Shown here: in pieces, positions 1-8,584 of the stretch
Layout of the letters: each line of letters opens with the position of its first letter
Numbering within the stretch: the first letter of the stretch is position 1
Origin: SURF-32 sp964648365
GTDB lineage: Bacteria > Planctomycetota > Phycisphaerae > UBA1845
Assembly: GCA_964648365.1 (NCBI GenBank)
Contig: CAZYLK010000157.1
Location: 1-15,121 of the forward strand
DNA: 15,121 bases
Direction: 5' to 3'
Made by a program: the position numbers and the translations under genes
The notes under the pieces: generated by a model
Databases searched by the model: none
What the model was told of the DNA's origin: nothing
The model's input: the letters and a program-made list of their open reading frames with translations, nothing else

Positions 1-17
1 ATTCGACATTCGACATT
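1..17. repeat. Edge-truncated tandem heptamer ATTCGAC
   Basis: The window opens with two copies of the heptamer ATTCGAC and the start of a third, running up to the stop codon of the DinB-like gene. The array may continue beyond the left edge. Too little is present to classify it. Confidence 0.4.
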
Positions 18-457
18 CACGCCACCGGCGGCAGGCCCTGCAGCGCCCGCAGCACCATGATCTGGCCGAGGTGATAGGCGTCGTGGGCGATGTGGTACTG
101 GAAGCGCTCCAGCGGCGTCGCCTCGTCCGTGATGGCTTCGATGATCTGCTGATGCGAGCGTTGGACGTCGTCGCAGATCGCGCGCCAGGATGCGTCGTCT
201 ACGCGCGGCGGCGGGGCGAACTGCTCGGCCGCGGTCGTGGCGTCGTCCGGCGGCGTTCGGCCCGCCAGGCGGGTGAACGTGACGCGCCGCCAGAACAGCA
301 CGTGCGTGACGATCTGCCAGATCGAGTGCCGCCCCGGCGCCGGTGACCAGGCCGCCTGCTGCGGGGTCAGATCGGTAAGCGCCTTACCCCACGGCGCGAT
401 CCAGATGTCGCCGTCCCACCACTGCGTCCAGATCTTCAGCAAACTCTCGCGATCCAT
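17..457 (-). CDS. DinB-fold (DinB/YfiT-like) putative metal-dependent protein
   Basis: A 146-residue protein, the usual length for the DinB/YfiT four-helix-bundle superfamily. The family's histidine pattern is visible: His44 and His52 in helix 2 (HSIWQIVTHVLFW) and a C-terminal helix with His122, His125 and His129 (YHIAHDAYHLGQI). In characterised members three such histidines hold a divalent metal, and some members are thiol-dependent S-transferases or hydrolases. The substrate cannot be read from the sequence. There is no signal peptide, so it is probably cytosolic. The ATG at 457 is fixed by a strong GAGGAGG ribosome binding site five bases upstream. It follows the chain-length gene on the same strand after 142 bp and has no evident link to glycan synthesis. 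Confidence 0.85.
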   Translation of the reverse strand: MDRESLLKIWTQWWDGDIWIAPWGKALTDLTPQQAAWSPAPGRHSIWQIVTHVLFWRRVTFTRLAGRTPPDDATTAAEQFAPPPRVDDASWRAICDDVQRSHQQIIEAITDEATPLERFQYHIAHDAYHLGQIMVLRALQGLPPVA

Positions 458-462
458 GGCAG

Positions 463-469
463 CCTCCTC
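463..469 (-). promoter_or_regulatory. Ribosome binding site of the DinB-like gene
   Basis: The minus strand reads GAGGAGG, five bases before the ATG at 457. This is one of the few strong Shine-Dalgarno sites in the window and decides the start codon. Confidence 0.7.
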
Positions 470-599
470 GATTGCACGAGGAAGCCTACCCCGGAACCGG
501 CGCCGCGAAAACGTGCATGCAGGTCAGCCGGCGACGGCGCCTGAGCCGCTGCTGTTCCAAAATGTTCGCAGCAAGGGGCGCCCGGCAGGAATGTTCCGG

Positions 600-2420
600 T
601 CAGGGCGTCGTGGGAGACGTGCTCGTGACCAACGGCCCCCCGAACTGGCCCAGCACGCTCGACGGCAGGCCCCTCAGCCGCTCGTACCGGGCCGGATCCT
701 GCAGGCTCAGGTAGGCCGCCAGCCCGCTGACCGAAAGCACAGCCAGACCGAGCGTAACGACGATCGGCGCAACGACGAGTCGACGCACCAGCCGCCGGCG
801 ACGATCCGCGCCGGTGACGATCACGTCGATGGTTTCGAGCACCGACAGGCCCAGGCTCTTGGCGACCTGGCTGGAGCTGCGATAGACGTGATCCACCAGT
901 TCCGCCAGGATGGCGAAGATCACTCCGGCACAAATCCCCGCAAAGATGGCGGCGAGAATGATCGTCTTGGTCTTCGGATCGACCGCGATGCGGCTGCCGC
1001 GCGCCGGCCGCTCCTCCTCGAACTTGACCGCGTGGCCGAGGTCGTTCGCACGCAACACCGGCACGATCTTGTTGAGAATGTCCTGATAGTGCTGCGCCTC
1101 GGCCCGCGCCGTTCTCAAGACGTGCTCGGCGCTGGCGATCTTGTCGTGATCGTTGAGCAGTCCCTCGCGGGCGTCGTCCAGAGCCGCGGCCCGCTCCTGA
1201 ATGGTTCCCAGGCGCTCATCCACGTAGTGAAGTTGACGCTTCAGCGCGTTGACGGACACCGCGCTCTTGGCCCGCTCCGGAGACCAGGCGCTGCCGTCGC
1301 CGCCATCGTCGGCGGTCGGCCCGGCCGCGTAAGCCGCTTCGTCCAGTTGCCGCTGAGCGTCGAGCAGCGCCTGCGTCGCGGTCCATTCCGCCCGCAGCGC
1401 CTGAATACTCGGATGGGCGTCCGTCATGCCGCGGGTGATCCGCAGTTCCTGGATTTCCAGCTCGATGCGTTCCATTCGCGTCGCCAGCCGGCGCGACGCC
1501 TCGCTGAGCGGCGCCGACCACTCCTCCGTCTGCGCAGCCGCCAACGGCGCCGAAGGTCGCTCGGAGACCGCGAGGAACTGCTCTTCGGCCGCGATCTCAG
1601 CGATGAGGCTGTCGCGGCGCATCTCGAGTTCGCGTTTCTCCCGGGCCAGATCCTCGAACCGTTGCGCCAGGACGTGGGCATTGCCGGTGTCGGCGTACGG
1701 ATGCTCGAGCTGAACGGCATTCAGCCCCTCCTGAGCACGGGCGACCCGCTCCGTGGCTTCGTCGAGTCGATCGGTGTACCAATTCTGCTGCGCGTTCAGG
1801 AAATCCCGAATCCGCGCCGTCGTTCGGCGGATGTAGGTGTTCTTCACTTCATCCACGAGCCCGGGGCCGATGGCCGGATCGGGGCCGGAGTAGATCACCT
1901 CGATGAGGTCCATGTGCGGCATTCGCTCGCGGCTGACGACGCGGATCGAACCGGCCAGCCCCTGCCCAATGGCCATGGCGCGCTTCAGGCCCTCGGGGGT
2001 CAGTTGGCCCGTCTCGTCGCGTGGCAGATCGTCCACCAGCCCGAGATGATCCGCGACTTCGGCCATGTAGTCGGGCGAGGTAATGTCGCGTTCCAGCGTC
2101 TGGCGGAAGAGCGAGAAGTCGCCGGTGCCGGCCGATTTGGGCAGTTCCATGAAGACCGGATCGTCGCGGCGTTCAAAGCGCGTGCTGGCGTTGTACGTTC
2201 TCGGCAGGCGAAGACTGCCGAGAAAGACGGCGCTGGCCGCGAGGCAGAACGGAATGAAGAAGAACCATCGCCGTACGGAGAGGATGCCGAGCGCGGCGTG
2301 AAGCGTGACGCGCAGCTCGTTAAACGGTCGCTCGTCCGCGTGCAGCTCCGCCGACACCGACTGCGGCTGCGTCGAGGCGTGTGCATCGCGATGGGTACCC
2401 GGCTGTTTTTTGGACGCCAT
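600..2420 (-). CDS. Wzz/GumC-type polysaccharide chain-length determinant, no kinase domain
   Basis: A 606-residue inner-membrane protein of the polysaccharide co-polymerase kind, which sets chain length or helps export of surface glycan. Numbered from the chosen start: a cytoplasmic tail, TM1 at about 52-70 (WFFFIPFCLAASAVFLGSL), a long periplasmic part with coiled-coil heptads at about 190-285 and 305-450, and TM2 at about 487-507. After TM2 comes a segment like the linker of Wzz/BY-kinase fusions (SSSQVAKSLGLSVLE). No tyrosine kinase domain follows. Instead there is an arginine cluster and an unusual third hydrophobic helix at about 547-573. The reading frame is open to an ATG at 2447, but the ATG at 2420 has GAAAG/GAGAG purines upstream and is preferred. 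It lies downstream of the GT4 gene on the same strand and is probably co-transcribed. Confidence 0.82.
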   Translation of the reverse strand: MASKKQPGTHRDAHASTQPQSVSAELHADERPFNELRVTLHAALGILSVRRWFFFIPFCLAASAVFLGSLRLPRTYNASTRFERRDDPVFMELPKSAGTGDFSLFRQTLERDITSPDYMAEVADHLGLVDDLPRDETGQLTPEGLKRAMAIGQGLAGSIRVVSRERMPHMDLIEVIYSGPDPAIGPGLVDEVKNTYIRRTTARIRDFLNAQQNWYTDRLDEATERVARAQEGLNAVQLEHPYADTGNAHVLAQRFEDLAREKRELEMRRDSLIAEIAAEEQFLAVSERPSAPLAAAQTEEWSAPLSEASRRLATRMERIELEIQELRITRGMTDAHPSIQALRAEWTATQALLDAQRQLDEAAYAAGPTADDGGDGSAWSPERAKSAVSVNALKRQLHYVDERLGTIQERAAALDDAREGLLNDHDKIASAEHVLRTARAEAQHYQDILNKIVPVLRANDLGHAVKFEEERPARGSRIAVDPKTKTIILAAIFAGICAGVIFAILAELVDHVYRSSSQVAKSLGLSVLETIDVIVTGADRRRRLVRRLVVAPIVVTLGLAVLSVSGLAAYLSLQDPARYERLRGLPSSVLGQFGGPLVTSTSPTTP

Positions 2421-2608
2421 GACTCTCGTGCTTTCCGCAGACCCCATGCCGGCGGTCGGACCGAATCCGGCCCCGCCACACCAACGACGCGGACCCGCGC
2501 ACCGGCAGCGCTCACGGGATCTGCGCTAATCCTGTTTTCGGACGGGTGGGAACGCCCCTTAAACGTCGCACCCCCCACCGGCGGGTTTGCGTCATTACCG
2601 GACGCCCG

Positions 2609-3778
2609 TCAGCCGCCGACCGCGGCCGCCCTGGCGAGCGACGCTCCCCCAAAGCCACGCGGGATGCGGTCAGCCGTCAGGCGGCGATAGAACGACTCAT
2701 ACGCTTCGATGGCGGCGTCGATCGAGAACCGGGCGGCTCGACACCGGGCCGCCCGGCCCGCGTCGCGACGGGCTTCCGGATCTGCCGCAAGATCCGCCAA
2801 GGCTCGCGCCAGGCTCGCGACGTCGCCGGATGGCACGATCCGGCCGGCGCCGTCTCCCCCGACGACGCGCGCGTTGTCGCCTACGTCGGTCGCCACCACG
2901 GGCAGCCCGCTCGCCATCGCCTCCAGCAGGCTGTTGCTCATCCCCTCACTGAGGCTGGCGCAGGCAAAGATGTCCATGGCCGCGAGGCACGCGCGAACGT
3001 CGTCGCGCCAACCGGCGAAGCTGACCCGCGGCGACACCCCCAGCCCGGCGGCCTGCGTCCGCAGCGCCGATTCGAGGTCGCCGCTCCCGACAAGCAGCAG
3101 TCGCACCGGAAGACCCCGGCCCGCGAGGTCGGCCACGCAGGCGATCAGCGCCGCGGGCTGTTTGACGGGCGTCAGCGACGCCACCGACCCGATGACGACG
3201 TCGCTCGGGCCGAAGCCGAACGTCCGACGTGCGGCCTCCCGCGCCTCGCGTTCCGGCGGGCAGAATCGCTCGGTCGAGACGCCGTTGGGGATGACGTAGA
3301 GGCGTGCGTCCGGGACGCCGGCCCGGTGAAGCTGCGCCCGGCCGGCCTCCGACACGGTGAGGAACCCGGCGCCGAGCCGTCGCCCCCATCGGATCAGTCG
3401 GCGATGCCGAGGCGACAGTTCGCCCCCCCCGTCAAGCCCGTGATAGCTCAGCACCAGTCGCACCCGCGGCCGGAGCACGCGCGCAACGACCGCGTCGAAC
3501 CAGACGCCGGTGTTGCGCGCGTGGATGATCGTCGGCCGGCGGACGTCAATGAGCGCGGCCAGCGACAGACCCGCGCCGCGGGCACGACCGGCGCGGTTCA
3601 ACGGCCGGCAGGCCACCGTGTCAGGCAATTGCGCGGTCAACGCTCCGCATCGGCGCAGCGTCACGAGTTCATGGTCGAATCGCCGCGGGTCGAAGCCATT
3701 GAGCAGAGTCACCAGCATCCGTTCGGTGCCGCCCCGCTCCAGGCGGTCAATGACGTGCAGTACGCGCGGAACGGACAT
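2609..3778 (-). CDS. GT4-family glycosyltransferase (GT-B fold)
   Basis: A 389-residue retaining glycosyltransferase that would move a sugar from a nucleotide donor to a glycan or lipid-linked acceptor at the cytoplasmic membrane face. The N-terminal domain opens with VLHVIDRLERGGTER, the glycine-rich acceptor-side motif of GT4 enzymes. The inter-domain segment contains VIPNGV (162-167). The C-terminal donor domain has GSVASLTPVKQ (197-207) with Lys206, and the EX7E motif (Glu278 and Glu286 in SEGMSNSLLEAMASG), which contacts the donor sugar. The length is typical and all key residues are present. Donor and acceptor are unknown. It starts 40 bp after the ligase-like gene, which supports an operon. 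No strong ribosome binding site precedes the ATG at 3778. Confidence 0.9.
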   Translation of the reverse strand: MSVPRVLHVIDRLERGGTERMLVTLLNGFDPRRFDHELVTLRRCGALTAQLPDTVACRPLNRAGRARGAGLSLAALIDVRRPTIIHARNTGVWFDAVVARVLRPRVRLVLSYHGLDGGGELSPRHRRLIRWGRRLGAGFLTVSEAGRAQLHRAGVPDARLYVIPNGVSTERFCPPEREAREAARRTFGFGPSDVVIGSVASLTPVKQPAALIACVADLAGRGLPVRLLLVGSGDLESALRTQAAGLGVSPRVSFAGWRDDVRACLAAMDIFACASLSEGMSNSLLEAMASGLPVVATDVGDNARVVGGDGAGRIVPSGDVASLARALADLAADPEARRDAGRAARCRAARFSIDAAIEAYESFYRRLTADRIPRGFGGASLARAAAVGG

Positions 3779-3818
3779 GCGACAGGCTCGCTTTCCACCG
3801 GTCAGGGTGCCGACGACG

Positions 3819-5177
3819 TCAGGCCGGGGCCAGGCCCGGCAGGCCGATCCACGGTCGTGCGACGTCGCGCTGGTTCAGCGCGGGCTCCGGTTCCTCGGCG
3901 GCGACGCGTTCGCGCGCCTCGCGCAAAACGGTGCGCTCCAGGCACAGCGGCAGCGTCAGCGTCCACCAGAACGACTCGGCGTAGAACCGGTCGGTAAAGA
4001 AGCTGGCCACCAGGTACGTAATCATCGCAATGAGAATCCCGTACGCCAGGAATCGCGTTTCCAGCGGGGCGTACGACTGGTCGGCCATACGCACACAGCG
4101 GTAGAGTTTGCGAAGACTGCTGTAGAGCATCAGCAGGAACAGGAACCCGGACTGGATGCCGAGTTCGGCGACGCAACTGATCGCAGAATTGTGGGCGGCG
4201 CGACGCTCCTTGTAGTAGTAGCGACTCATGTGTTCAAAGTTGCCGGCCCCCACGCCGAACGGGTGATCGTTGATCATCTCCAGACCGACGTGCCACATGT
4301 CCATCCTCGTCGAAATCGCCGGATCTTCCTGATGGGCGACCGGGTCGATCAGGGTGGCCATGCGCTCCCAGAAGCCGCCGTCCGTCAGCCGCAGCGCGAG
4401 GGGAACGCAGATCAGGATGAGAAAGTAAATGCGGAACCGGCGAGCCCGGGGCGCGGCCAGCAGCGCCGCCACGCCGCCGGCCGTCAGGCCGATGAACGCG
4501 GACCGGGTACGACACAGCACCAGCGCGTTGAACGCCAGCGCTCCGGTGCCGAGTACGATGAGCTTGGCGTACCAGCTCCGGCTGATCAAAAGGACCGTCC
4601 CGACAAGCGGCAGCATCGCCGCGAGATGGGCGGCGACGGCGGAGGAATAGTGAAAGTCTGCGCCGCCGACGAAGTTCAGACGACCCTGCGTGAAGCGGTC
4701 CGGCGATGCAATGTAGGCCTCGCGTCCCAGGTAGAGCGTTCCGACCACGATCGTCCAGAGGACGACGTGCAGGTTCTGGCGCGTGGTGACCAGCCGGCCC
4801 AGAATGAGCACGAACAGCATCAGCTTCCAGAACTTGTCCAGACGCATCGCCGTCTCGTAGGTGTACACGGAGCCGATCGCGACGCTCAGGAACGACATCG
4901 CCACCAGCGTCAGCGCGCCGATCTCCCACGGGTCCAGCATGGGACGCACCTTGGGAACCTTGCGCGCCGACAGCACCATGCCGGCCAGAAGAAACAGGGC
5001 CGCCACGAATGAGAACCGAACGCCCGTGTTGGCAAGCGGAACGCCCCACCAGGTACCGCGCGGGTCGATCTGGTAGACCAGCATGTAATTGACGACGCCG
5101 ACGATCGGGTTGTAGAGCGACGCCGCGCACAGAAGGAGGAAGAAACCGGCGAAGGTGATGGTCTTAAGAGCCCACAT
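3819..5177 (-). CDS. O-antigen ligase/polymerase-like membrane protein (Wzy_C type)
   Basis: A 452-residue polytopic membrane protein with about ten hydrophobic helices. The N-terminal section (YNPIVGVVNYMLVYQIDPRG, residues 22-41) resembles the conserved N-terminus of the putative O-glycosylation ligases often found with exosortase gene sets (DUF5935-like). The core has the features of WaaL/Wzy proteins: Arg223 and Arg225 in CRTRSAFIG, a large periplasmic loop (about 265-335) with HPFGVGAGNF, and an HNS motif (His329) followed by ELG. Such enzymes join or polymerise undecaprenyl-linked glycans in the periplasm. Ligase and polymerase cannot be told apart from sequence alone. It is the first gene of the leftward group. 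The exosortase link is inferred from similarity only; no exosortase gene is in the window. Confidence 0.83.
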   Translation of the reverse strand: MWALKTITFAGFFLLLCAASLYNPIVGVVNYMLVYQIDPRGTWWGVPLANTGVRFSFVAALFLLAGMVLSARKVPKVRPMLDPWEIGALTLVAMSFLSVAIGSVYTYETAMRLDKFWKLMLFVLILGRLVTTRQNLHVVLWTIVVGTLYLGREAYIASPDRFTQGRLNFVGGADFHYSSAVAAHLAAMLPLVGTVLLISRSWYAKLIVLGTGALAFNALVLCRTRSAFIGLTAGGVAALLAAPRARRFRIYFLILICVPLALRLTDGGFWERMATLIDPVAHQEDPAISTRMDMWHVGLEMINDHPFGVGAGNFEHMSRYYYKERRAAHNSAISCVAELGIQSGFLFLLMLYSSLRKLYRCVRMADQSYAPLETRFLAYGILIAMITYLVASFFTDRFYAESFWWTLTLPLCLERTVLREARERVAAEEPEPALNQRDVARPWIGLPGLAPA

Positions 5178-5567
5178 GGTCTGCTGGCCGACCGACGAGA
5201 ACGCTTCCAGTCGTCGCGCTGCGGTCCGCGGCCTCGGCCGCCGCCCCGCGTTCTGAGTCGCCGGACGCCGACGAGCGGACGCCGCCCGCCGGGCCGGCCT
5301 GCCGCCGGGTCACGCTCCATTCTTCGGCATCACGGCCCCATAAGTGCAGCTTCGCAGACCGATCCGCGCCGGTCTGCGGGCCTCGTCGGCTCCGACTTCC
5401 CTTGCTTATCGGCCGCCGCACGCCCGCGGTTGGCCTCGAATCGTATGGTCTTGAGGGCAGCCGGCGGCCCTTCCGCGTCGCCGCGCCTTGCCGCAATCCG
5501 GGGGCCGCGAACGCCGTGCAGCCCTTAGACCGAGGCGCCATCGAAAACTGTGGGTGAGAGCCGTGCC
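5178..5567. other. Divergent intergenic region, non-coding
   Basis: About 390 bp between the leftward polysaccharide genes and the rightward zinc-ribbon gene. Open frames crossing it (for example minus 5164-5541) have arginine- and alanine-rich, GC-driven translations with no recognisable motif, and I do not call them genes. The region presumably holds both promoters. The only clear structure I found is the dyad at 5353-5378. Confidence 0.5.
5353..5378. promoter_or_regulatory. 9-bp dyad, candidate operator
   Basis: CGCAGACCG, eight spacer bases, then CGGTCTGCG: a perfect inverted repeat about 175 bp upstream of the ligase start and 190 bp upstream of the zinc-ribbon gene. Size and symmetry would suit a dimeric transcription factor. 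No regulator gene is adjacent, and it could also be a small RNA hairpin. Confidence 0.35.
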
Positions 5568-5912
5568 ATGGGTGTGATTGAGAACCGCCGTTTCTGTCCC
5601 GACTGTGGGCGTCAGACTTGGCACGTCAGCCGAAGGTTCAGTCCGGAGGGCGCCTTTCTGCTCGCGCTCATCACCGGCGGGCTTTTTCTGCTGGTCTGGT
5701 TCATGATCTCGATCATGGAGCGGAACCAGCCGTGGGTGTGCCGCGATTGCTCCAGCGCCGACGCACAACGCGGCAAGCGGCCACCCCGTTGGCTGAGCCA
5801 GCGTTCCCTGGCCGAGGCGACCGCCTCGATGAGCCGACTGACGACCGGCCGGAGCGCTCGGCGGAAGCCCGCGTCTCGCCCCGCCGCCCGACGGCAGCCC
5901 TGCCAGGTCTGA
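5568..5912 (+). CDS. Small zinc-ribbon protein with one membrane helix
   Basis: A 114-residue protein with two CxxC knuckles, CPDC (Cys10/Cys13) and CRDC (Cys58/Cys61), on either side of one hydrophobic helix (about 28-50, AFLLALITGGLFLLVWFMI). The spacing suggests a zinc ribbon whose two halves meet at the membrane face. The tail (about 62-114) is basic and Ser/Arg-rich, probably cytosolic and disordered. The frame is open from a GTG at 5550, but the ATG at 5568 has GAGAG seven bases upstream and starts right at the conserved part, so I chose it. Zinc-ribbon/TM proteins of this kind are common hypotheticals; no function can be assigned. It stands alone, divergent from the glycan genes and convergent with the kinase gene. 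Confidence 0.7.
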   Translation: MGVIENRRFCPDCGRQTWHVSRRFSPEGAFLLALITGGLFLLVWFMISIMERNQPWVCRDCSSADAQRGKRPPRWLSQRSLAEATASMSRLTTGRSARRKPASRPAARRQPCQV

Positions 5913-6037
5913 CGGGCCGGCCGCCGATCGCCAACCGATTGCAACCGCGGACCGACCGGCTCGCTTGACCTCGCAAGCACGCCGAACCCGCCTGGAGGCG
6001 TCATGCGCACTCCGACCGACCCCGTACACGACGAATC

Positions 6038-8542
6038 TCACGAACCGTCGCCGGTTGACTCGCCCGAAGAATCGTCGAGGGTGCGGAGCTGGGCGTCGAC
6101 TTCCCCGATCAGACCGCGCAGCTCGTCGCCGGCGCCGCGATCGCCCTCGCGCAACGTGCCGCGGTCGACCATTTCCTGCCAGAGGTCCAGCGACCGCTGC
6201 CAGGCGTTGCGGGCTTGGGTCAGCGCTTCGAGCCGCGCCTTCGGGCCCGCGTCAGGCGCGTCCGCGGCCGCGCGATAAACCAATCCTTGCGAATAGCAGG
6301 CGGTCGAGAGGTCGCGCAGCGCCTGGGCGTTTCCGGGATCATCCGCGCGAGCAGCCGTGCGAAGTTCCACCGCCCGTGCCACCAGCGGCGCCCCTTCCGT
6401 CGCGCGTCCGAGTTGGACCAGCGCATCGCCGACGCGCAGCAGGCTGACGGTCAGATCGCGACGGGCGGTGACGCTGTCGGGCGAGACGCTGAATCGCCCC
6501 TCGTCGCTTGCGAGGCTCTTTCGATACCACGCCAGCGCTTCGGCGATGTTGCCGGCGTCGTAGTACCGGTCGCCGACGCGCGTGTACGCGACGGACCGGT
6601 CGCGCCGCAGATCCTGGGGATACTCCGCGTCATCCGGGAGCGCTTCGAGAATACCGGCCGCTTCGGTCGCGAGTGTCAGCGCCTGATCCGCATCGTCGCC
6701 GCCGGACGTCAGGTCAGCCATACTGAGCATGGCGAACGCCGCTTCGCGCCGATCGCGCGGTTCCCCGCTCGCCGCGGCGACCTGCCGCGTGATGTCGAGA
6801 TATCGCTGAGCATGGGCGCGGGCCTCGTCCATCCGTTGCTGGACGTGGTGGACCTCAGCCATCGGCATCTGGATCGCAGCGAGTTCACGCAGGATACCCA
6901 GGTCATCGGGGCGACGGCGCGCCAGGTCATCCAACATGGCTTCCGCCTGTCCGAGCACGACAATCGCGTCGTCGTATCGACCCAGCGAGGCGTGCATCGG
7001 TCGGCCGAGAATCTCGCCGACTTTTCGATAGGCCAGTGCGGTATCCTTGCGAAGTCCGTCGTCTGCGGTTTCGTCGGCCGCGAGCGCGTCGAGGTAGGTG
7101 CGTGCCGTGTCCGTGATCAGCAGTCGCGCCGGCGTGGAGCCGGGCAGATCGCGGATCTTCTCATCAAGGTCGTAGATGAACATGCGGGCCAGGCTGCGGA
7201 GTTGTTCGAACCTCAGGTCCGCGCGCGATTTTTCGGCCGCAGCGGTGTCGCGATCGGCGGCGGCCTGCCGCCACAGCACGGTCGTGGTGATGGCGCCGAG
7301 AATCATCAGCGCGGCGAAGGCGGCGCCCGCGGTCAGCGTCCAGCGATACCGGCTGGCGTACTTTCGCAGCACGTAGGCCGTCGAGTCGCGGCGCGCTTCG
7401 AGCGGCTGGCCTTGCAGGAAGCGCTCGATGTCCTGGCCGAGTTCACCCGCCGTCTGATAGCGCTGATTCGGATCCATGTGCAGACACTTGAGCACCAGCG
7501 TATCGATGTCGTCCGACAGTCGGCGGGTGAGCCGGCTCGGTGGCTCCGGTTCGCGCGTCCGAATGTTCTGAATCGCCTGGGCCATCGGTACGTCGAGCGG
7601 ATACGGAAACTGTCCCGTCAGGGACTGATAGAGCATGACGCCGAGTGCGTAGACGTCGGAGCGCGTGTCGACGCGGTTCGGGCTGTCGGCCAGTTGCTCC
7701 GGACTCGACCAGGGCAGCGAGCCGACGAACTGGCCGGTGGCGGTCATGTCGCCGAAGCCGACGTTGTCGCTGGCGAGTGCGAACTTGGCCAGGCCGAAGT
7801 CCACCACGTGCGGCTCGCCATCCGCATCGACGAGCACGTTGTTCGGCTTGAGATCGCGGTGAATCACGCCGCGGACGTGAGCGTTCTGCAAAGCGTCGCA
7901 CACCTTGGCGAACAGGCGAAGCGAGTCGTTGATGGACCAGCGGCCGTCGCGGGTGGAGCTTGACGTTCCGGAGCGGGACGAGCTGCGATCCGGCCCGGTG
8001 GTGGTCGATGGCCTTTCCGTGAACTTCGCGTGCAGCCAGCGATCAAGCGGCTGGCCGTCGATAAAGTCCATGACATAGTAGCAGCGCTGGCCGTCGTCCG
8101 AGCTGTCATGAATCGTGACGATGTTCGGATGGCGAAGCTGGGCCAGCACCTGCACTTCGCGTTCGAAGCGCAGCCGTCCTGCGCCGCGGCCCTCAGGAAG
8201 ATTGTAGAGCACTTTGACGGCGACGCGTCGCCGCGTGGCGGTCTGGATGGCCTCGTAGACCACGCCCTGTCCGCCGCGGGAGCGCTCGGCGACGATGCGG
8301 TATCCGGGGATGCTGTCGCTAACCAGCCCGTCCGCGTCCGAGGCGGTGTGTTCATCGACCGCCGCCGGAGGTGTCTGAGCGGCGATACCGGCGCGTTGGG
8401 CATTGTCGAGCGCGTCCCGCACCTGCCGCGCGGCCAGACCTATCAGTTCATCGTCACGGTTTGTCGGATCGCCAAGGGTCGACACGTCATGACTCCGGTG
8501 CATAGACTCTGACTGCGCAAGTTCTTGCCAGTTTGCGCGCAT
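6038..8542 (-). CDS. Transmembrane Ser/Thr protein kinase with C-terminal TPR-like sensor half
   Basis: An 834-residue Hanks-type kinase (PknB-like), numbered from the start at 8542. The kinase domain (about 81-377) has the glycine loop (SRGGQGVVYE), Lys110 (VAVKVL), Glu128, the catalytic HRDLKPNN (Asp229), DFG (248-250) and SPE (280-282), so it should be active. A Ser/Thr-rich insert of about 30 residues lies before the helix leading to HRD. A single TM helix follows at about 400-424 (AFAALMILGAITTTVLW), then about 400 residues of alpha-helical repeats resembling TPRs, probably outside the membrane. The open frame runs on to 8626, but those extra residues are encoded by the octamer repeat and read like it (PLLPYSLIPL), so they are unlikely to be native. 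ATGs at 8542 and 8503 are both possible; neither has a good ribosome binding site. The ECF sigma gene lies upstream on the same strand, a common planctomycete arrangement. Confidence 0.9.
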   Translation of the reverse strand: MRANWQELAQSESMHRSHDVSTLGDPTNRDDELIGLAARQVRDALDNAQRAGIAAQTPPAAVDEHTASDADGLVSDSIPGYRIVAERSRGGQGVVYEAIQTATRRRVAVKVLYNLPEGRGAGRLRFEREVQVLAQLRHPNIVTIHDSSDDGQRCYYVMDFIDGQPLDRWLHAKFTERPSTTTGPDRSSSRSGTSSSTRDGRWSINDSLRLFAKVCDALQNAHVRGVIHRDLKPNNVLVDADGEPHVVDFGLAKFALASDNVGFGDMTATGQFVGSLPWSSPEQLADSPNRVDTRSDVYALGVMLYQSLTGQFPYPLDVPMAQAIQNIRTREPEPPSRLTRRLSDDIDTLVLKCLHMDPNQRYQTAGELGQDIERFLQGQPLEARRDSTAYVLRKYASRYRWTLTAGAAFAALMILGAITTTVLWRQAAADRDTAAAEKSRADLRFEQLRSLARMFIYDLDEKIRDLPGSTPARLLITDTARTYLDALAADETADDGLRKDTALAYRKVGEILGRPMHASLGRYDDAIVVLGQAEAMLDDLARRRPDDLGILRELAAIQMPMAEVHHVQQRMDEARAHAQRYLDITRQVAAASGEPRDRREAAFAMLSMADLTSGGDDADQALTLATEAAGILEALPDDAEYPQDLRRDRSVAYTRVGDRYYDAGNIAEALAWYRKSLASDEGRFSVSPDSVTARRDLTVSLLRVGDALVQLGRATEGAPLVARAVELRTAARADDPGNAQALRDLSTACYSQGLVYRAAADAPDAGPKARLEALTQARNAWQRSLDLWQEMVDRGTLREGDRGAGDELRGLIGEVDAQLRTLDDSSGESTGDGS

Positions 8543-8584
8543 CTTTCGCGAAGAAGCCGCGGTCGCCGCGGGGACGAGGGGAAT

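Noticed and set aside
551..597. Near-repeats AATGTTC on each side of GGGGCGCCC between the chain-length and DinB genes
   Set aside because: Short and imperfect, with no T-tract to make a terminator; not distinguishable from chance.
2500..2608. Possible terminator between the GT4 and chain-length genes
   Set aside because: The GC-rich CCCACCGGCGGG stretch forms only a short stem and is not followed by a U-tract on the minus strand.
237..2690. Very long plus-strand open frame (817 codons) opposite the chain-length gene
   Set aside because: Its translation is rich in Arg, His, Gln and Ala with no domain, as expected for the antisense of a high-GC gene. The minus-strand frame has membrane helices, coiled coil and family motifs. 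The same applies to the plus frames at 2546-3997, 3510-5012 and 6215-7963.
5406..6041. Minus-strand ORFs over the zinc-ribbon gene and the intergenic gap
   Set aside because: Translations lack motifs, while the plus-strand frame has paired CxxC motifs and a clean membrane helix.
6003..6278. Plus-strand ORF of 91 codons preceded by GGAGG
   Set aside because: The ribosome-binding-like site is good, but nearly all of the ORF lies antisense to the kinase 3' end and the translation is low-complexity Ser/Arg/Pro without motif.
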